Source: Marivita sp. GX14005 (GTDB lineage Bacteria; Pseudomonadota; Alphaproteobacteria; Rhodobacterales; Rhodobacteraceae). From it: a DNA stretch of 64,000 nt. The number at the start of each line of letters is the position of its first letter. Position 1 is the first letter of the stretch. Shown here in pieces: positions 41,479 through 50,704 of this stretch. The DNA is taken from the NCBI RefSeq assembly GCF_023370775.1, contig NZ_JAMCCQ010000001.1:62001-126000 (forward strand). The letters run 5' to 3'. The translations under genes were made by a program, and so were the position numbers. Under the pieces are notes generated by a model, which worked only from the letters and a program-made list of their open reading frames with translations, was not told the origin of the DNA and ran no database searches.

Positions 41479-42129
41479 TCATTCCCCCGTCTGGGTGATC
41501 TGAACCGACATTCCGCCGGTCTGGGTGACAATGATCGGCGCCGCGGCGATGCCGATCTGTTTCAGTTCGGCCGTATTGCCCGGCCCGTTCTGTTCGAGTT
41601 CCATCAGATTCGCCCGGCCGTCCTGCGACATGTCGGCGAAATTGTCGTCGCCGGTCTGGCGCAGCGTCATGCGGTTTTCCGATCCGTCCTGCGTCGTGAA
41701 GGCGATATTGCCGATGCCGGTCTGGCTCAACGTCAGGCGGTTGCCGCTCCGGGCGGGGTCGGAGTCGCTTGCCCTCTGGTCGATCCGGAAGCTGTTGACC
41801 GTGCCCGTGATGGCCAGATCGGCGCGGTTGCCGAGCCCGTCCTGCACCAGATCGCCCTCGTTGCCATCGCCGCTCAGCCGCACAAGCGCGCTTTGCTCTG
41901 CCCCGCGCTGTTCGACGAGCAGGAGGCTGTTCGCGCCCTGATCGGCGATATCCGCGGAATTGTCGCTGCCGATCTGCTCGATCGCGACTTCGCCGCCGGC
42001 CGCGCGGCTCTGATCGAGGGTGGTGATGTTGCCGCCGGCCTCCTGCGTGATCTGGGCGATGTTGTCCTGCCCGAGGACGGGGCTCGCCGCGAGAACGCAG
42101 AGTAGGCAAAGGCGTGTTGGAAGGGTCAT
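41479..42129 (-). CDS. Curlin-repeat protein, minor-subunit type
   Basis: A 216-residue exported protein (LCLLCVLAASPVLGQDN) with curlin repeats of the form Q-x-G-x2-N-x-A (NIAQITQEAGGN, IEQIGSDNSADI, LEQNGPGNTAELKQIG). It is shorter and less Ser/Thr-rich than the three curlins upstream, so it may be the nucleator (CsgB-like). The assignment between CsgA and CsgB is inference. Confidence 0.8.
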   Translation of the reverse strand: MTLPTRLCLLCVLAASPVLGQDNIAQITQEAGGNITTLDQSRAAGGEVAIEQIGSDNSADIADQGANSLLLVEQRGAEQSALVRLSGDGNEGDLVQDGLGNRADLAITGTVNSFRIDQRASDSDPARSGNRLTLSQTGIGNIAFTTQDGSENRMTLRQTGDDNFADMSQDGRANLMELEQNGPGNTAELKQIGIAAAPIIVTQTGGMSVQITQTGE

Positions 42130-42147
42130 GGCGCTATCCCTGTTGTG

Positions 42148-42180
42148 ATGCGCCGCCAGGCCGGACGCCCGGCGGCGCAT
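42148..42180. other. Intergenic hairpin in the curli cluster
   Basis: Perfect 10-bp arms (ATGCGCCGCC/GGCGGCGCAT) with a 13-base loop lie between two curlin genes. There is no following T-tract, so a role in mRNA stability or processing is more likely than termination. Confidence 0.6.
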
Positions 42181-42205
42181 GGGTCATGTTACACCGGATC
42201 GCCGC

Positions 42206-43405
42206 TTATTGCAGCACGGTCGACTGATTGCCGATGCCCTGCTGCGAGACATAGGAGGTGTTCCCGGCGGTTATCGTCTGATTGACGATCGCCGTATTGC
42301 CGAGCGGACCGACGATGGACGGCCCGGTCTGATGGACCTCGCTGCTTTGGTCATGCAACTCCTGGGTGACTTTGGCAATATTGAGCAAACCATCCTGTTC
42401 GATCAGGCTGAAGTGATCGTCGCCCATCTGCATGACGCTTGCGAAATGCCCGCCAAGCGGTTTCTGCGTGACGTGGCTTTCGTTGTCGTTGCCGGTCTGC
42501 TGGACATTCGCGACCGTTCCGGAGGGAACCACAGGCAGATCGCCATTGGTCGAGCTCTGCGTGACGGTGCTTGTGTTGCGATCCCCGTCCTGAACGACGG
42601 TCGTGGCGTTCCCCAGCCCCGGTATTCCGCCCGACTGCACGATATCCGAGCTGTTGTCATTGCCGAATTGAGAGCTGAACGCGACGCCGGATTCTCCGCC
42701 CTGCGCAATGATCGAGGCGTTGCCGTCGCCGTCCTGCAGGATGTCTGCAAGGTTGTCATTGTCGGTCGATGCGGGGTTCGGAATGAACCATGTGTTCGCA
42801 ACCGCTCCCGTTCCCTGCAAAATCGAGGCGTTGTTGCTGAGCCCGTTCTGATCGATAGCGGCGCGGTTATTGTCGCCTCCATTCGATCCGACGATCTGGG
42901 TCGTCGTTGCGGAATTGTTCGTGCCGCTCTGCACGATGTTCGTGTCGCTGTTGGTGATCGCCGCCGGCGTTGTTCCAGAGCATCCGAACGGATCGAAACA
43001 GTTGACCGCCGCCCCCGGCCCCTGCCGCGCATCCGCGAAGTTATCGTCGCCATCCTGGGTGACGGCCGCGACATTGCCGCCCTGCGTCGAATCCTGAACG
43101 ATCAGCGCGGTGTTTTCCAGCCCGCTTCCATTATAGCTCTGCGTCACGGTCGCCGTTTGCGTGCCCGATCCGCCGAGCTGCTGGATGGTCGAGGAGTTGG
43201 TATCGCTGCCGCCGGTATCGGATTGCACGACCGTCGCGATATCGTTGTCGCCGGTTTGCAGAACCACGGACCCGCTGCCGGTGCCGCCGCTCTGGGTGAC
43301 TGTCGCGTCGTTGCCCAGCCCGATCTGGTCGATCTGGCTGTCATTGGCGAAGGCCGCGCCTGTCATGCCGAGCGTAATGGCGGAGGTGAGAAGTAGATTT
43401 TTCAT
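42206..43405 (-). CDS. Curlin-repeat protein
   Basis: A 399-residue exported protein (LLLTSAITLGMTGAAFANDS) composed of degenerate curlin repeats (IDQIGLGNDATVTQSGG, VTQDGDDNFADARQ, VVQDGDRNTSTVTQSS). E. coli CsgA has 151 residues, so this is much longer. I chose the ATG at 43405, with AGGATG upstream, over 43414. Its first 20 residues nearly match those of the next curlin, pointing to duplication. Confidence 0.82.
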   Translation of the reverse strand: MKNLLLTSAITLGMTGAAFANDSQIDQIGLGNDATVTQSGGTGSGSVVLQTGDNDIATVVQSDTGGSDTNSSTIQQLGGSGTQTATVTQSYNGSGLENTALIVQDSTQGGNVAAVTQDGDDNFADARQGPGAAVNCFDPFGCSGTTPAAITNSDTNIVQSGTNNSATTTQIVGSNGGDNNRAAIDQNGLSNNASILQGTGAVANTWFIPNPASTDNDNLADILQDGDGNASIIAQGGESGVAFSSQFGNDNSSDIVQSGGIPGLGNATTVVQDGDRNTSTVTQSSTNGDLPVVPSGTVANVQQTGNDNESHVTQKPLGGHFASVMQMGDDHFSLIEQDGLLNIAKVTQELHDQSSEVHQTGPSIVGPLGNTAIVNQTITAGNTSYVSQQGIGNQSTVLQ

Positions 43406-43474
43406 GGTGTTCATCCTGACTGCGCGCTTGGCGAGCCCCGCGCTTCACGCGCGAGGCCCCAAACGCAAACCCTG

Positions 43475-44458
43475 TTACTGGTTAACCGTCGCCGTGTTCC
43501 CGGCGCCCGACTGGTAGATGGTCGAGACATTGCCGGCTGTCACCATTTGGAACACCGACGCGCTGTTGCCCGGATTGGACGCATCCGCGACCGGATCGCC
43601 GCCATCCTGTTCGATGTAGGAGCTGTTCCCATCGGTCGATTGCGTGACTTCGGCGAACTGGTTCGCGCTGCCCGCCCCCGCCACGAGCGAGGTTTGCAGA
43701 ACGGTACTGGTATTGTCATTGCCATCCTGCAGGATCAGCGCCGCGACAGAGCTATTGGCGCGACCGGACTGCGTCACATCGCTGATGTTGTTGTCACCCG
43801 ACTGCTCCACATCGACCGTGCCGAAATTGGCGCTTTGGGTGACGGTGCTCAGGTTGCCATTGCCCGATTGCAAAACGTCGGCGAGGTTGTCGAGCCCCGA
43901 TTGATCGACAATCGACGTATTGCCATCGGCCGTTTGAGTCACATTCGCGGTGTTCAGATTGCCCCTCTGAATCACACTCGAACTGTTGTCATGCCCGATC
44001 TGCGACACGTCGGCTGTTTGCCCCCGGCGGTCGAGAGGATCGACATCCCGGCCCTGCGACACGAAAGAGCTGTTGTTCGTTCCGTCCTGCTCCACAATAG
44101 CGACAGCTGCGGGCGGGCCATCGTTGAACTGCTCGATTGTGGACACGTTGCCGGGGTTGCCGTTCGGATCGCCAGTCTGGTTCACGGTCGCTTCCGCGCC
44201 GGAGCCTTCCTGGTAGATGTTCGACGTGTTCGACGCGACGTTGAAATTCGGCGTGCCGTTATTCGGATTGTCCGATTGCGTAACGCTAGCCTGATGCGAG
44301 CCGCCGATCTGTTCGATGCCGGAGATGCCTTCGCTGCCGCCTGTCTGATCGACGGTCGCCATGTTGGACAGGCCGATCTGATCGATCGTGCTATCATTGG
44401 CGAGCGCCGCGCCGGTCATTCCAAGGGTGATGGCGGTGGTGAGAAGAAGATTTTTCAT
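43475..44458 (-). CDS. Curlin-repeat protein
   Basis: A 327-residue exported protein (LLLTTAITLGMTGAALANDS) with curlin repeats (IDQIGLSNMATVDQTGG, VIQRGNLNTANVTQTADGNTSIVDQSG). It ends NTATVNQ, as do related curlins. AAGGATC precedes the ATG at 44458. It is one of three long paralogues. Confidence 0.85.
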   Translation of the reverse strand: MKNLLLTTAITLGMTGAALANDSTIDQIGLSNMATVDQTGGSEGISGIEQIGGSHQASVTQSDNPNNGTPNFNVASNTSNIYQEGSGAEATVNQTGDPNGNPGNVSTIEQFNDGPPAAVAIVEQDGTNNSSFVSQGRDVDPLDRRGQTADVSQIGHDNSSSVIQRGNLNTANVTQTADGNTSIVDQSGLDNLADVLQSGNGNLSTVTQSANFGTVDVEQSGDNNISDVTQSGRANSSVAALILQDGNDNTSTVLQTSLVAGAGSANQFAEVTQSTDGNSSYIEQDGGDPVADASNPGNSASVFQMVTAGNVSTIYQSGAGNTATVNQ

Positions 44459-44524
44459 ATCATTGATCCTTTTGAACAAAGGTTCGACCCGCGTTTCGTT
44501 GAGCGGCGGGCCGAACGGAACGCG

Positions 44525-45859
44525 TTACTGGTTGACTGTGGCAAGGTTGCCTGTGCCGGCTTGCGAGATGATCGAGGAGTTGCCGCTCGTTGCGAGTTGG
44601 TAGACATTCGCCGTGTTTCCGGCGCCAATGCCCGACTGTGTGATCTCGCTGTAGTTGTTGTGGCTCGCTTGCTCGACATAGGCGATCTGGTTGTCATCGC
44701 TCTGGGTGATGAAACTCGCGTTGTTGTCGCCGGTCTGGAGCACCGTCGCCAGCTGATCGTTGCCGCTCTGCGTGATGGTGCTGTCGTTCAGATCGCCCGA
44801 TTGCGTGACGGACGCGGTCTGATCGTCGCCGGTCTGCGTCATCAGGTTGTAGTTGCCGAAGCCCGATTGCATCAGCGTCGCCTCCGCGCCCTCGCCATCG
44901 GATTGCGAGATCGTGCTCGATCCGTCGACGCCCGATTGCGTGACCGTCGCGATGGCGCTCGTGTTGGTTTGCGAGACATCGCTGTCGTTGTTGTCACCGC
45001 TCTGGGTGACTGTTGCCTCGGAATAGCGGCTTTGCGGACCTTGGAAGACAGTCGAGAATTGACTTGTGTCGCTTTGCTTAACCGTGGCCTCGACCGTCCG
45101 CGCCGTCTGGGTGACGAAACTCTCGTGATCGCTGCCATCCTGCTCGACGGTCGCGATCATCTCGCGATTGGTGCGCTGCTCGACATTCGAGAAGTTGTTC
45201 ACGCCATTCTGCTCGACAAGCACACGCGAGTCGGAGCCGCCCTGCTCGACATTCGAGATATTCGCATCGCCGAACTGAAAGACATCCACGTCGGAATAAG
45301 GATCGGCATCCTCGTTGCGCACGGCCTGCGTGATCGATGACTGGTTGTCCTTCCCGACTTGCTCGTTATAGGCCGTCACGCCAGAGGCAGGGCCGGAGCC
45401 TGCGGGGCGATCCGACTGCAGGATGTCGGAGGTGTTGCCCGACCCGGTCTGAACGATATTCGCGTTCACGCTGAAGCCCGACGGAATACCATCCGGCGGC
45501 GTCTGCGGCGTGCCGTTGGAGTATTGCGTGATCGTCGCGCTATTGGTCGGTGCGTTCGGCTGATCGGGGTTCGACTGCGTGATCCGCGCGCGCGCATTCT
45601 CTCCGACCTGCATGATCGACGCATCGTTCGTCGGAATGCTGAAATTGGGGATCCCATTGGGATTTTCCGATTGCGTGACCTCAGCCACATTGTTCGTGCC
45701 GTCCTGGATAACGGAAGACACGCCTTCGACACCGCCGGTCTGGTCGATCAAAGTCGAATTGCCCAGCCCGATCTGGTCGATGAAACTGTCATTGGCCATC
45801 GCCTGGCCGGCAAAAGACAGCGCAAGAACGGAGGCAGTTGCGATAAGGTGCTTTTTCAT
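44525..45859 (-). CDS. Curlin-repeat protein, longest paralogue
   Basis: A 444-residue exported protein (LIATASVLALSFAGQAMANDS) with curlin repeats throughout, more regular in the C-terminal half (ESFVTQ, VTQSGDNNDSDVSQT, ITQSGNDQLATVLQTGDNN). It is the first curlin after csgG and follows a strong hairpin (45879-45901). It is probably a major fibre subunit. Confidence 0.85.
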   Translation of the reverse strand: MKKHLIATASVLALSFAGQAMANDSFIDQIGLGNSTLIDQTGGVEGVSSVIQDGTNNVAEVTQSENPNGIPNFSIPTNDASIMQVGENARARITQSNPDQPNAPTNSATITQYSNGTPQTPPDGIPSGFSVNANIVQTGSGNTSDILQSDRPAGSGPASGVTAYNEQVGKDNQSSITQAVRNEDADPYSDVDVFQFGDANISNVEQGGSDSRVLVEQNGVNNFSNVEQRTNREMIATVEQDGSDHESFVTQTARTVEATVKQSDTSQFSTVFQGPQSRYSEATVTQSGDNNDSDVSQTNTSAIATVTQSGVDGSSTISQSDGEGAEATLMQSGFGNYNLMTQTGDDQTASVTQSGDLNDSTITQSGNDQLATVLQTGDNNASFITQSDDNQIAYVEQASHNNYSEITQSGIGAGNTANVYQLATSGNSSIISQAGTGNLATVNQ

Positions 45860-45878
45860 GAGGCAAACCTCTATTATA

Positions 45879-45901
45879 AGCACCAGAGCATCTCTGGTGC
45901 T
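45879..45901. other. Hairpin before the first curlin gene
   Basis: Perfect 10-bp arms (AGCACCAGAG/CTCTGGTGCT) with a 3-base loop lie 20 bases upstream of the curlin ATG, between csgG and the curlins. Lacking a T-tract, it may act as an RNA-processing or stabilising element that raises curlin over CsgG levels. Confidence 0.65.
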
Positions 45902-46019
45902 GGTTGACGGCCGCGCGAACGCGGCCCTTGATCAGGGTGCGGCGTCTTAGGTGTCCAGCCGAGTGGACGCCGCATCCTCCTTCAACTCGCCCGGATGACC
46001 GGGCGATATGTCATACTGC
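45902..46019. other. csgG-curlin intergenic region
   Basis: About 118 bases without a gene. Apart from the adjacent hairpin it contains short GC-rich inverted repeats; I see no clear promoter. Confidence 0.4.
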
Positions 46020-46964
46020 TCAGATTGTGTTTGCCTCGCCCGGCGTTATCACGGCCGAGGTCTTGCGGGACGTTCTCGCGTCCTCGTAATTCTGGTTAGA
46101 GATCGAGCCCGGACGCGCACGCCCGTCCTCGTTCAGATACTCCCGAACGAGCATTTCACCTGTGCGCTCGTTCTTGAAGCTCCATAGATCGCGCTCGGCC
46201 ATTTCCATGATGAGCGCATAGATCGCCTTCTCGATGGTCCGGGTCAGCGCGACAAAGCCCGGCTCATTGGCGGTCACGCCGCCTTCGAGCTCGAGAATTT
46301 CGTCGATTTCGATATAGCGGAACACGCTCGCGCCCGCGCTTGTCGAGATGATGGATTTCTGCACGACGACAGAGGCCAGAACCTCCCCGGTCTTGACGCT
46401 GACGGTGCGCAGATTGACGCTCACGGTATCCTTGCGATACTCGCTCCGCGCGCCGATCCCCAGTAGCGCGGCGCCCGCGCCCCCGGTGATGACATTGGTG
46501 TCATAGCCGACCACGCCGCCCTCGATGATGACCCCTGCAAAGAGCATCGGCGGCAGCGCCTTGGGATTGATCTTTTCCTCGCCGAGATAAAGCTGGCGCA
46601 TCTCCTGAATGACGCGCCGCTCCTGCAGTAGGTTCTTGAGATTGGCGCGTTCGATCACGCGGAACCACGATCCCTGCCCGGTATCGCGCAGTGCCTTGAT
46701 CAGCACCGGCGCGCCGCCCTGCGAAACGGCTTTGGACAGGGTCTGAAACCCCTCGGACGGTTTGAACTGGCCGGTCAGATCCTCGAACTGGTAGACCGCC
46801 ACATCGACCCGGCTCGCCGGTTCCGGCAAGGTCAGAAGCGCGCTGCGCGTGGAGGTGATGGCGGGCAGTTCCGGCTCCTGCGCCATATCATGCATCGCGT
46901 CGCATCCTGCCACGAATGCCAAGGACGCAAGACATAGTGCAAACCTGGAACGCAAACGCTTCAT
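46020..46964 (-). CDS. csgG: CsgG curli secretion channel lipoprotein
   Basis: A 314-residue lipoprotein (lipobox VAGC). VAVYQFEDLTGQFKPSEGFQTLSKAVSQGG, WFRVIERANLKNLLQERRVI and RSEYRKDTVSVNLRTVSVKTGEVLASV are the CsgG pore family signatures. It forms the nonameric outer-membrane channel for curlin export. It follows csgF by 38 bases and precedes the curlins. Confidence 0.93.
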   Translation of the reverse strand: MKRLRSRFALCLASLAFVAGCDAMHDMAQEPELPAITSTRSALLTLPEPASRVDVAVYQFEDLTGQFKPSEGFQTLSKAVSQGGAPVLIKALRDTGQGSWFRVIERANLKNLLQERRVIQEMRQLYLGEEKINPKALPPMLFAGVIIEGGVVGYDTNVITGGAGAALLGIGARSEYRKDTVSVNLRTVSVKTGEVLASVVVQKSIISTSAGASVFRYIEIDEILELEGGVTANEPGFVALTRTIEKAIYALIMEMAERDLWSFKNERTGEMLVREYLNEDGRARPGSISNQNYEDARTSRKTSAVITPGEANTI

Positions 46965-47002
46965 CTAAAACTCACCCCATTCGCCGGACGGGCCGGCAAG
47001 AC

Positions 47003-47440
47003 TCAGTTGATCGCCTCCGCCCCTTCGACGACCGGCAAAACGATCTCCGTGCTCGATCCGTCCAGCAGATTGGTGATCTGCACGCGGATGTTTTCCAAAG
47101 ACCGTTCATAGAAAATCTGTTGATCGCCGATCACGATCGTATCCGTGTCGCCGGGCTGAGCGCCCGTGATCACCTCGGAAAGCCCCGAAGAGAGCGACGA
47201 CAGAAGGCGGCTCTGAAGCTGGCGAACGAAAAGATCGGATTGCGAGCTCGTCGCTCGCGAGGCGCTCTTCTCCTTTTCCGTGTGCTGGTTTTGGATATCG
47301 GCCAGCGACAGAAGATGAGAGGAGGCGAAGGTATTGCCGCCGAAGGACGGGTTGGTGAACTGAAAGACCAGATCCTGGGCATGCACGGGGCCGGACAGGA
47401 TGGCCCCCAATATCGCTGCCCGAAACACGAGACGTTCCAC
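47003..47440 (-). CDS. csgF: CsgF curli assembly factor
   Basis: A 145-residue exported protein (AAILGAILSGPVHAQDLVFQF). The mature N-terminus VFQFTNPSFGGNTF is the CsgF motif that inserts into the CsgG pore, and FYERSLENIRVQITNLLDGSS follows later. It is the first gene of the cluster. Confidence 0.92.
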   Translation of the reverse strand: MERLVFRAAILGAILSGPVHAQDLVFQFTNPSFGGNTFASSHLLSLADIQNQHTEKEKSASRATSSQSDLFVRQLQSRLLSSLSSGLSEVITGAQPGDTDTIVIGDQQIFYERSLENIRVQITNLLDGSSTEIVLPVVEGAEAIN

Positions 47441-47712
47441 AACTCTACCTCTACACGCGCCTACAAAAGACCGTTACCCAATATCAGATTATCTATAGAA
47501 ACCGCGCCTACAAACAACTTTCTACAAAACTACGTCAGCATTTATGAAATATTAATAGGTCGGTAATACGACGATTCGCAACCTGTTTCGAAGAAGACGC
47601 CGCTAAAGAATTGAAATTGCGACAGTCTTGGATGTTTCGAACCGGGCCTTTCACCCAATAAGCGCGTTTCGGGAAAGCAACACTTTGGCTTTTGGTAAAC
47701 CTCCTTGAAGCG
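47441..47712. promoter_or_regulatory. Curli promoter region with direct repeats
   Basis: This gene-free stretch is AT-richer than the flanks. CGCGCCTACAAA occurs twice (47456-47467 and 47503-47514) and a CTACAAA half at 47522-47528. On the minus strand a TATAGATAAT stretch near 47490-47500 may be a -10 region. The repeats could bind the curli regulator; none is encoded nearby. Confidence 0.5.
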
Positions 47713-48576
47713 CTATCCGGTCCCTTCCGCGATCACCGGATTCACACAGGTTCCGATCCTCTCGATCTCAACCTCGACGTGATCGCCGGGGCGCAGCCAG
47801 CGCGGCTCTGGCCGGTGCGCCATGCCGACGCCTGATGGCGTGCCCGTCGCGATCAGGTCGCCCGGCTCCAGCGTGGTGAATTCCGACAGGATCGCAACCG
47901 TCCGCGCAACGGGACAGATCATCTCATCCGTGTTCGACGATTGCAGCGTCTCGCCATTCACGCGGCACGAAATCGCCAGCCCAGACGCCCCGGCGGGCAG
48001 CGCATCGGCGCTCACGACATAGGGGCCGACGGCGCCGGTAGCGTCGAAATTCTTGCCCGGCGTCCATTGCTGGGTCTTGTTCTGGAAATCGCGCAATGTC
48101 GCGTCGTTGAAGGTGGTATAACCGAACACATGGCCCAGCGCGTCCTCCTCCGCGATATGCCGTCCGCCGCGGCCGATCACGATCATCAGCTCGGCCTCGT
48201 AATCGAGCGCGTCCGAACAGGCCGGGCGCACGAAAGGCGTGCCAGATGGCACCAGCGAGGTTCGGCTGCGCATGAAGACGGTCGGATAGTCCGGCACCTC
48301 CATCCCGGCCTCTTTCGCATGATCGGCGTAGTTCAGCCCCAGGCACATGATCTTGCCCGGATCGGCAAGCGGCAAAGCCGGTGCGATGCGATCCACCGGC
48401 ACGGTCTCCGCTTGTGCGGCCCGCTCCAACACCGATGCACGCAGGCCATCGTCGCGGATCAGCGCCATCAAGTCCTGTCCGACGCGCGGATCGATTGCGC
48501 AAAGATCGACAGCCCCGTCGCCGCGCACCGCGAACACCGAACGCTTGCCATCCAGATCGCCCACCAGAAATTTCAT
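47713..48576 (-). CDS. Fumarylacetoacetate hydrolase-family enzyme
   Basis: A 287-residue protein with the FAH fold core: LGLNYADHAKEAG, PTVFMRSRTSLVPSG, LDYEAELMIVIGRGGRHI (metal-binding Glu residues), WTPGKNFDATGAVGP and GDLIATGTPSGVGMAH. Members cleave or hydrate 2-oxo acids or diketones. GGGAGAGG precedes the ATG. It is the last gene of the TRAP/SDR operon, so it probably handles an oxo-acid intermediate of the imported compound. Confidence 0.88.
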   Translation of the reverse strand: MKFLVGDLDGKRSVFAVRGDGAVDLCAIDPRVGQDLMALIRDDGLRASVLERAAQAETVPVDRIAPALPLADPGKIMCLGLNYADHAKEAGMEVPDYPTVFMRSRTSLVPSGTPFVRPACSDALDYEAELMIVIGRGGRHIAEEDALGHVFGYTTFNDATLRDFQNKTQQWTPGKNFDATGAVGPYVVSADALPAGASGLAISCRVNGETLQSSNTDEMICPVARTVAILSEFTTLEPGDLIATGTPSGVGMAHRPEPRWLRPGDHVEVEIERIGTCVNPVIAEGTG

Positions 48577-48626
48577 CACGCCTCTCCCTGCGATTGTCCT
48601 GCCCCTGTGTGCCGCGCCTCGGCGGG

Positions 48627-50123
48627 CTAGTAAAGCCAGACCAGCGTGATCGCGGGAAAGAGCACCAGAAGCGCGATGCGAAGGATATCCGACGCGATGA
48701 ACCACAGAACGGCGCGATAGGTCGCAACCAGCGGCGTATCGCGATCCATCGAATTGATGATGAACAGGTTCATCCCGACCGGCGGCGTGATCAACCCGAC
48801 CTCGACGACGACCAGCACCAGTATCCCGAACCAGATCGCGACATATTCCGCCTCGATCCGCTCCGCGATCCCTTGCGTGACGCGAATATCCAGCGCCCGC
48901 ATCTGCTCACGGCTGAGCTCCGCGCCACTCGCGATGGCCTGCTCGATCCCGGCCAGCATCTCCGGTCCCATCCCCTCGGGAACCCCCGCCGCCAACACCT
49001 CTCGCGCGGCATCGGCCTGCAACGCTGCCAGCTCGACAAATCCGAAATCCATCGCCGAGATGACCGGAAAGAAGATCGGCACCGTGAGAAGGATCATCGA
49101 CAGGCTGTCCATCACGCAACCGAAGAGCAGGTAGAAGGCAAGGATGATCAGAAGCACCGCGAGCGGCGCCAGCCCCATCTCGACCACCCAGAGCGACAGC
49201 GCCTGCGGCACCTGCGTCAGCGCCAGAAACCCGTTATAGAAGGCCGCGCCGAGCACGATAAAAAAGATCATCGCGCTGCTGATCGCGGTGGAAATCAGGC
49301 TCTCGCGCAGCCGCGCCAGCGTCATGCGCCCCGACAGCGCGGCGATCACGCCGGTCCCGGCCGCCCCCACGGCCGCGCCTTCGGTCGGCGTGAACCATCC
49401 GGCATAGATGCCGCCTACGACCAGCAAGAAAACGAGCAGCACCGGCCAGACCTCGCCCAGCGCGCGCCAGCGTTCGGCATAAGGCATCGGCGCGCGCTGC
49501 CCGATCTCGCCGGGATGGCGCCGCGCATAAAGCGATATCGCGATGATGTAGCCCAGCGCCGCGAGCACTCCGGGAAGAACCGCCGCCAGAAAGAGCTTGG
49601 CGATATTCTGCTCGGTCAGGATCGCGTAGATCACGAGGATCACCGACGGCGGAATGAGGATCCCCAGCGTGCCGCCCGCCGCCAGCGTCGCGGTCGAGAA
49701 GCCGCCCGAATAGCCCGTCCGCCGCAATTCCGGCAGCGCCACGCGCCCCATCGTCGCCGCCGTCGCCAGCGACGAGCCGCAGATCGCCCCGAACCCGGCG
49801 CATGCGCCCACCGCCGCCATCGCCACGCCGCCGCGCCGATGCCCGAGCCACGCCTCCGCCGCCCGAAACAGCGCCTGCGACATGCCCGACACGGAGGCGA
49901 ACTGCCCCATCAAGAGAAACATCGGGATGATCGACAGCGAGTAATTTGAAAAGGTCGAATAGGTTTCCGATTTCAGCTTGGCGAGGATCGCATCCGGGCT
50001 GCCCAGCGCGATCCAGAAGCCGCCGATCCCCCAAAGCAGCATCGCCAGCCCGATCGGCGCGCGCAGGAAAATCAGCGCGAGCAGCACCGGAAAGGACCAC
50101 AGCCCAAGCTCGAGCAGGCTCAT
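48627..50123 (-). CDS. TRAP transporter large permease (DctM)
   Basis: A 498-residue membrane protein with about 12 helices: GGGVA-type segments LGHRRGGVAMAAVGACAGFGAICGSS, AAGGTLGILIPPSVILVIYAI, PTEGAAVGAAG and ITPPVGMNLF. These are DctM signatures. The ATG overlaps the DctQ stop (ATGA). An insertion rich in Ala/Glu (about 395-445) is longer than in standard DctM. Confidence 0.92.
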   Translation of the reverse strand: MSLLELGLWSFPVLLALIFLRAPIGLAMLLWGIGGFWIALGSPDAILAKLKSETYSTFSNYSLSIIPMFLLMGQFASVSGMSQALFRAAEAWLGHRRGGVAMAAVGACAGFGAICGSSLATAATMGRVALPELRRTGYSGGFSTATLAAGGTLGILIPPSVILVIYAILTEQNIAKLFLAAVLPGVLAALGYIIAISLYARRHPGEIGQRAPMPYAERWRALGEVWPVLLVFLLVVGGIYAGWFTPTEGAAVGAAGTGVIAALSGRMTLARLRESLISTAISSAMIFFIVLGAAFYNGFLALTQVPQALSLWVVEMGLAPLAVLLIILAFYLLFGCVMDSLSMILLTVPIFFPVISAMDFGFVELAALQADAAREVLAAGVPEGMGPEMLAGIEQAIASGAELSREQMRALDIRVTQGIAERIEAEYVAIWFGILVLVVVEVGLITPPVGMNLFIINSMDRDTPLVATYRAVLWFIASDILRIALLVLFPAITLVWLY

Positions 50124-50704
50124 TCCGCCTCCCCGCCCGGCGCATTGCCCTGCCCCGCCCCGGCCTGCGCCAGCCGCGCCAGGACGCACCAGATCGCCAC
50201 CACCGAGGCGACCGCCGCCGCCGCAAGGCTCGCGGCATAGGCCCACCAGACCGGAAATTGAAGCAGGAATGTCGTCTCGCCGTTGCCCAGCTTATCCAGC
50301 ATCCCCGCGCCGAGCCGCCAGGTGATGAGACAGATCGCGGCGCTCAGCAGCCCCTCCCAAAGCGCGGCAAGCCAGGCTTGCGCCTGCGCGCCCAGCCGCG
50401 AGGTGAAGATATCCACCGTCGCATGCCCGCCCTGCAACTGGCAGATCGGCAGAAAGGCGAAGATCGCGAAGGCGATACCCGCCTCGACCAGCTCGAAATC
50501 GCCCGTGATCGGCCCGGCTCCCAATGCGATCAGCCCATCCGCCAAGGATTGCGGCAGACGCCCCGAATAGGCCAGCGTATCAAGCCCCCGGCCCAGCACC
50601 GACACCGACGTCAGGGCGATGAGCGCCAGGAGCACGGCCCCACCGATCAGGGCCATGCCCTGCGCCAGAAGCGCGATTCCCCGCCTGACGCGCGCCGCTG
50701 TCAC
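50120..50704 (-). CDS. TRAP transporter small permease (DctQ)
   Basis: A 194-residue membrane protein with four helices, including ALIALTSVSVLGRGLD and QLQGGHATVDIFTSRLG, the DctQ pattern. The ATG overlaps the DctP stop and its own stop overlaps the DctM ATG. Confidence 0.88.
   Translation of the reverse strand: MTAARVRRGIALLAQGMALIGGAVLLALIALTSVSVLGRGLDTLAYSGRLPQSLADGLIALGAGPITGDFELVEAGIAFAIFAFLPICQLQGGHATVDIFTSRLGAQAQAWLAALWEGLLSAAICLITWRLGAGMLDKLGNGETTFLLQFPVWWAYAASLAAAAVASVVAIWCVLARLAQAGAGQGNAPGGEAE

Noticed and set aside
42179-45340. Long plus-strand open frames opposite the curlin genes
   Set aside because: They arise from the repetitive, stop-free antisense of curlin repeats; the minus-strand frames have signal peptides, ribosome-binding sites and family motifs.
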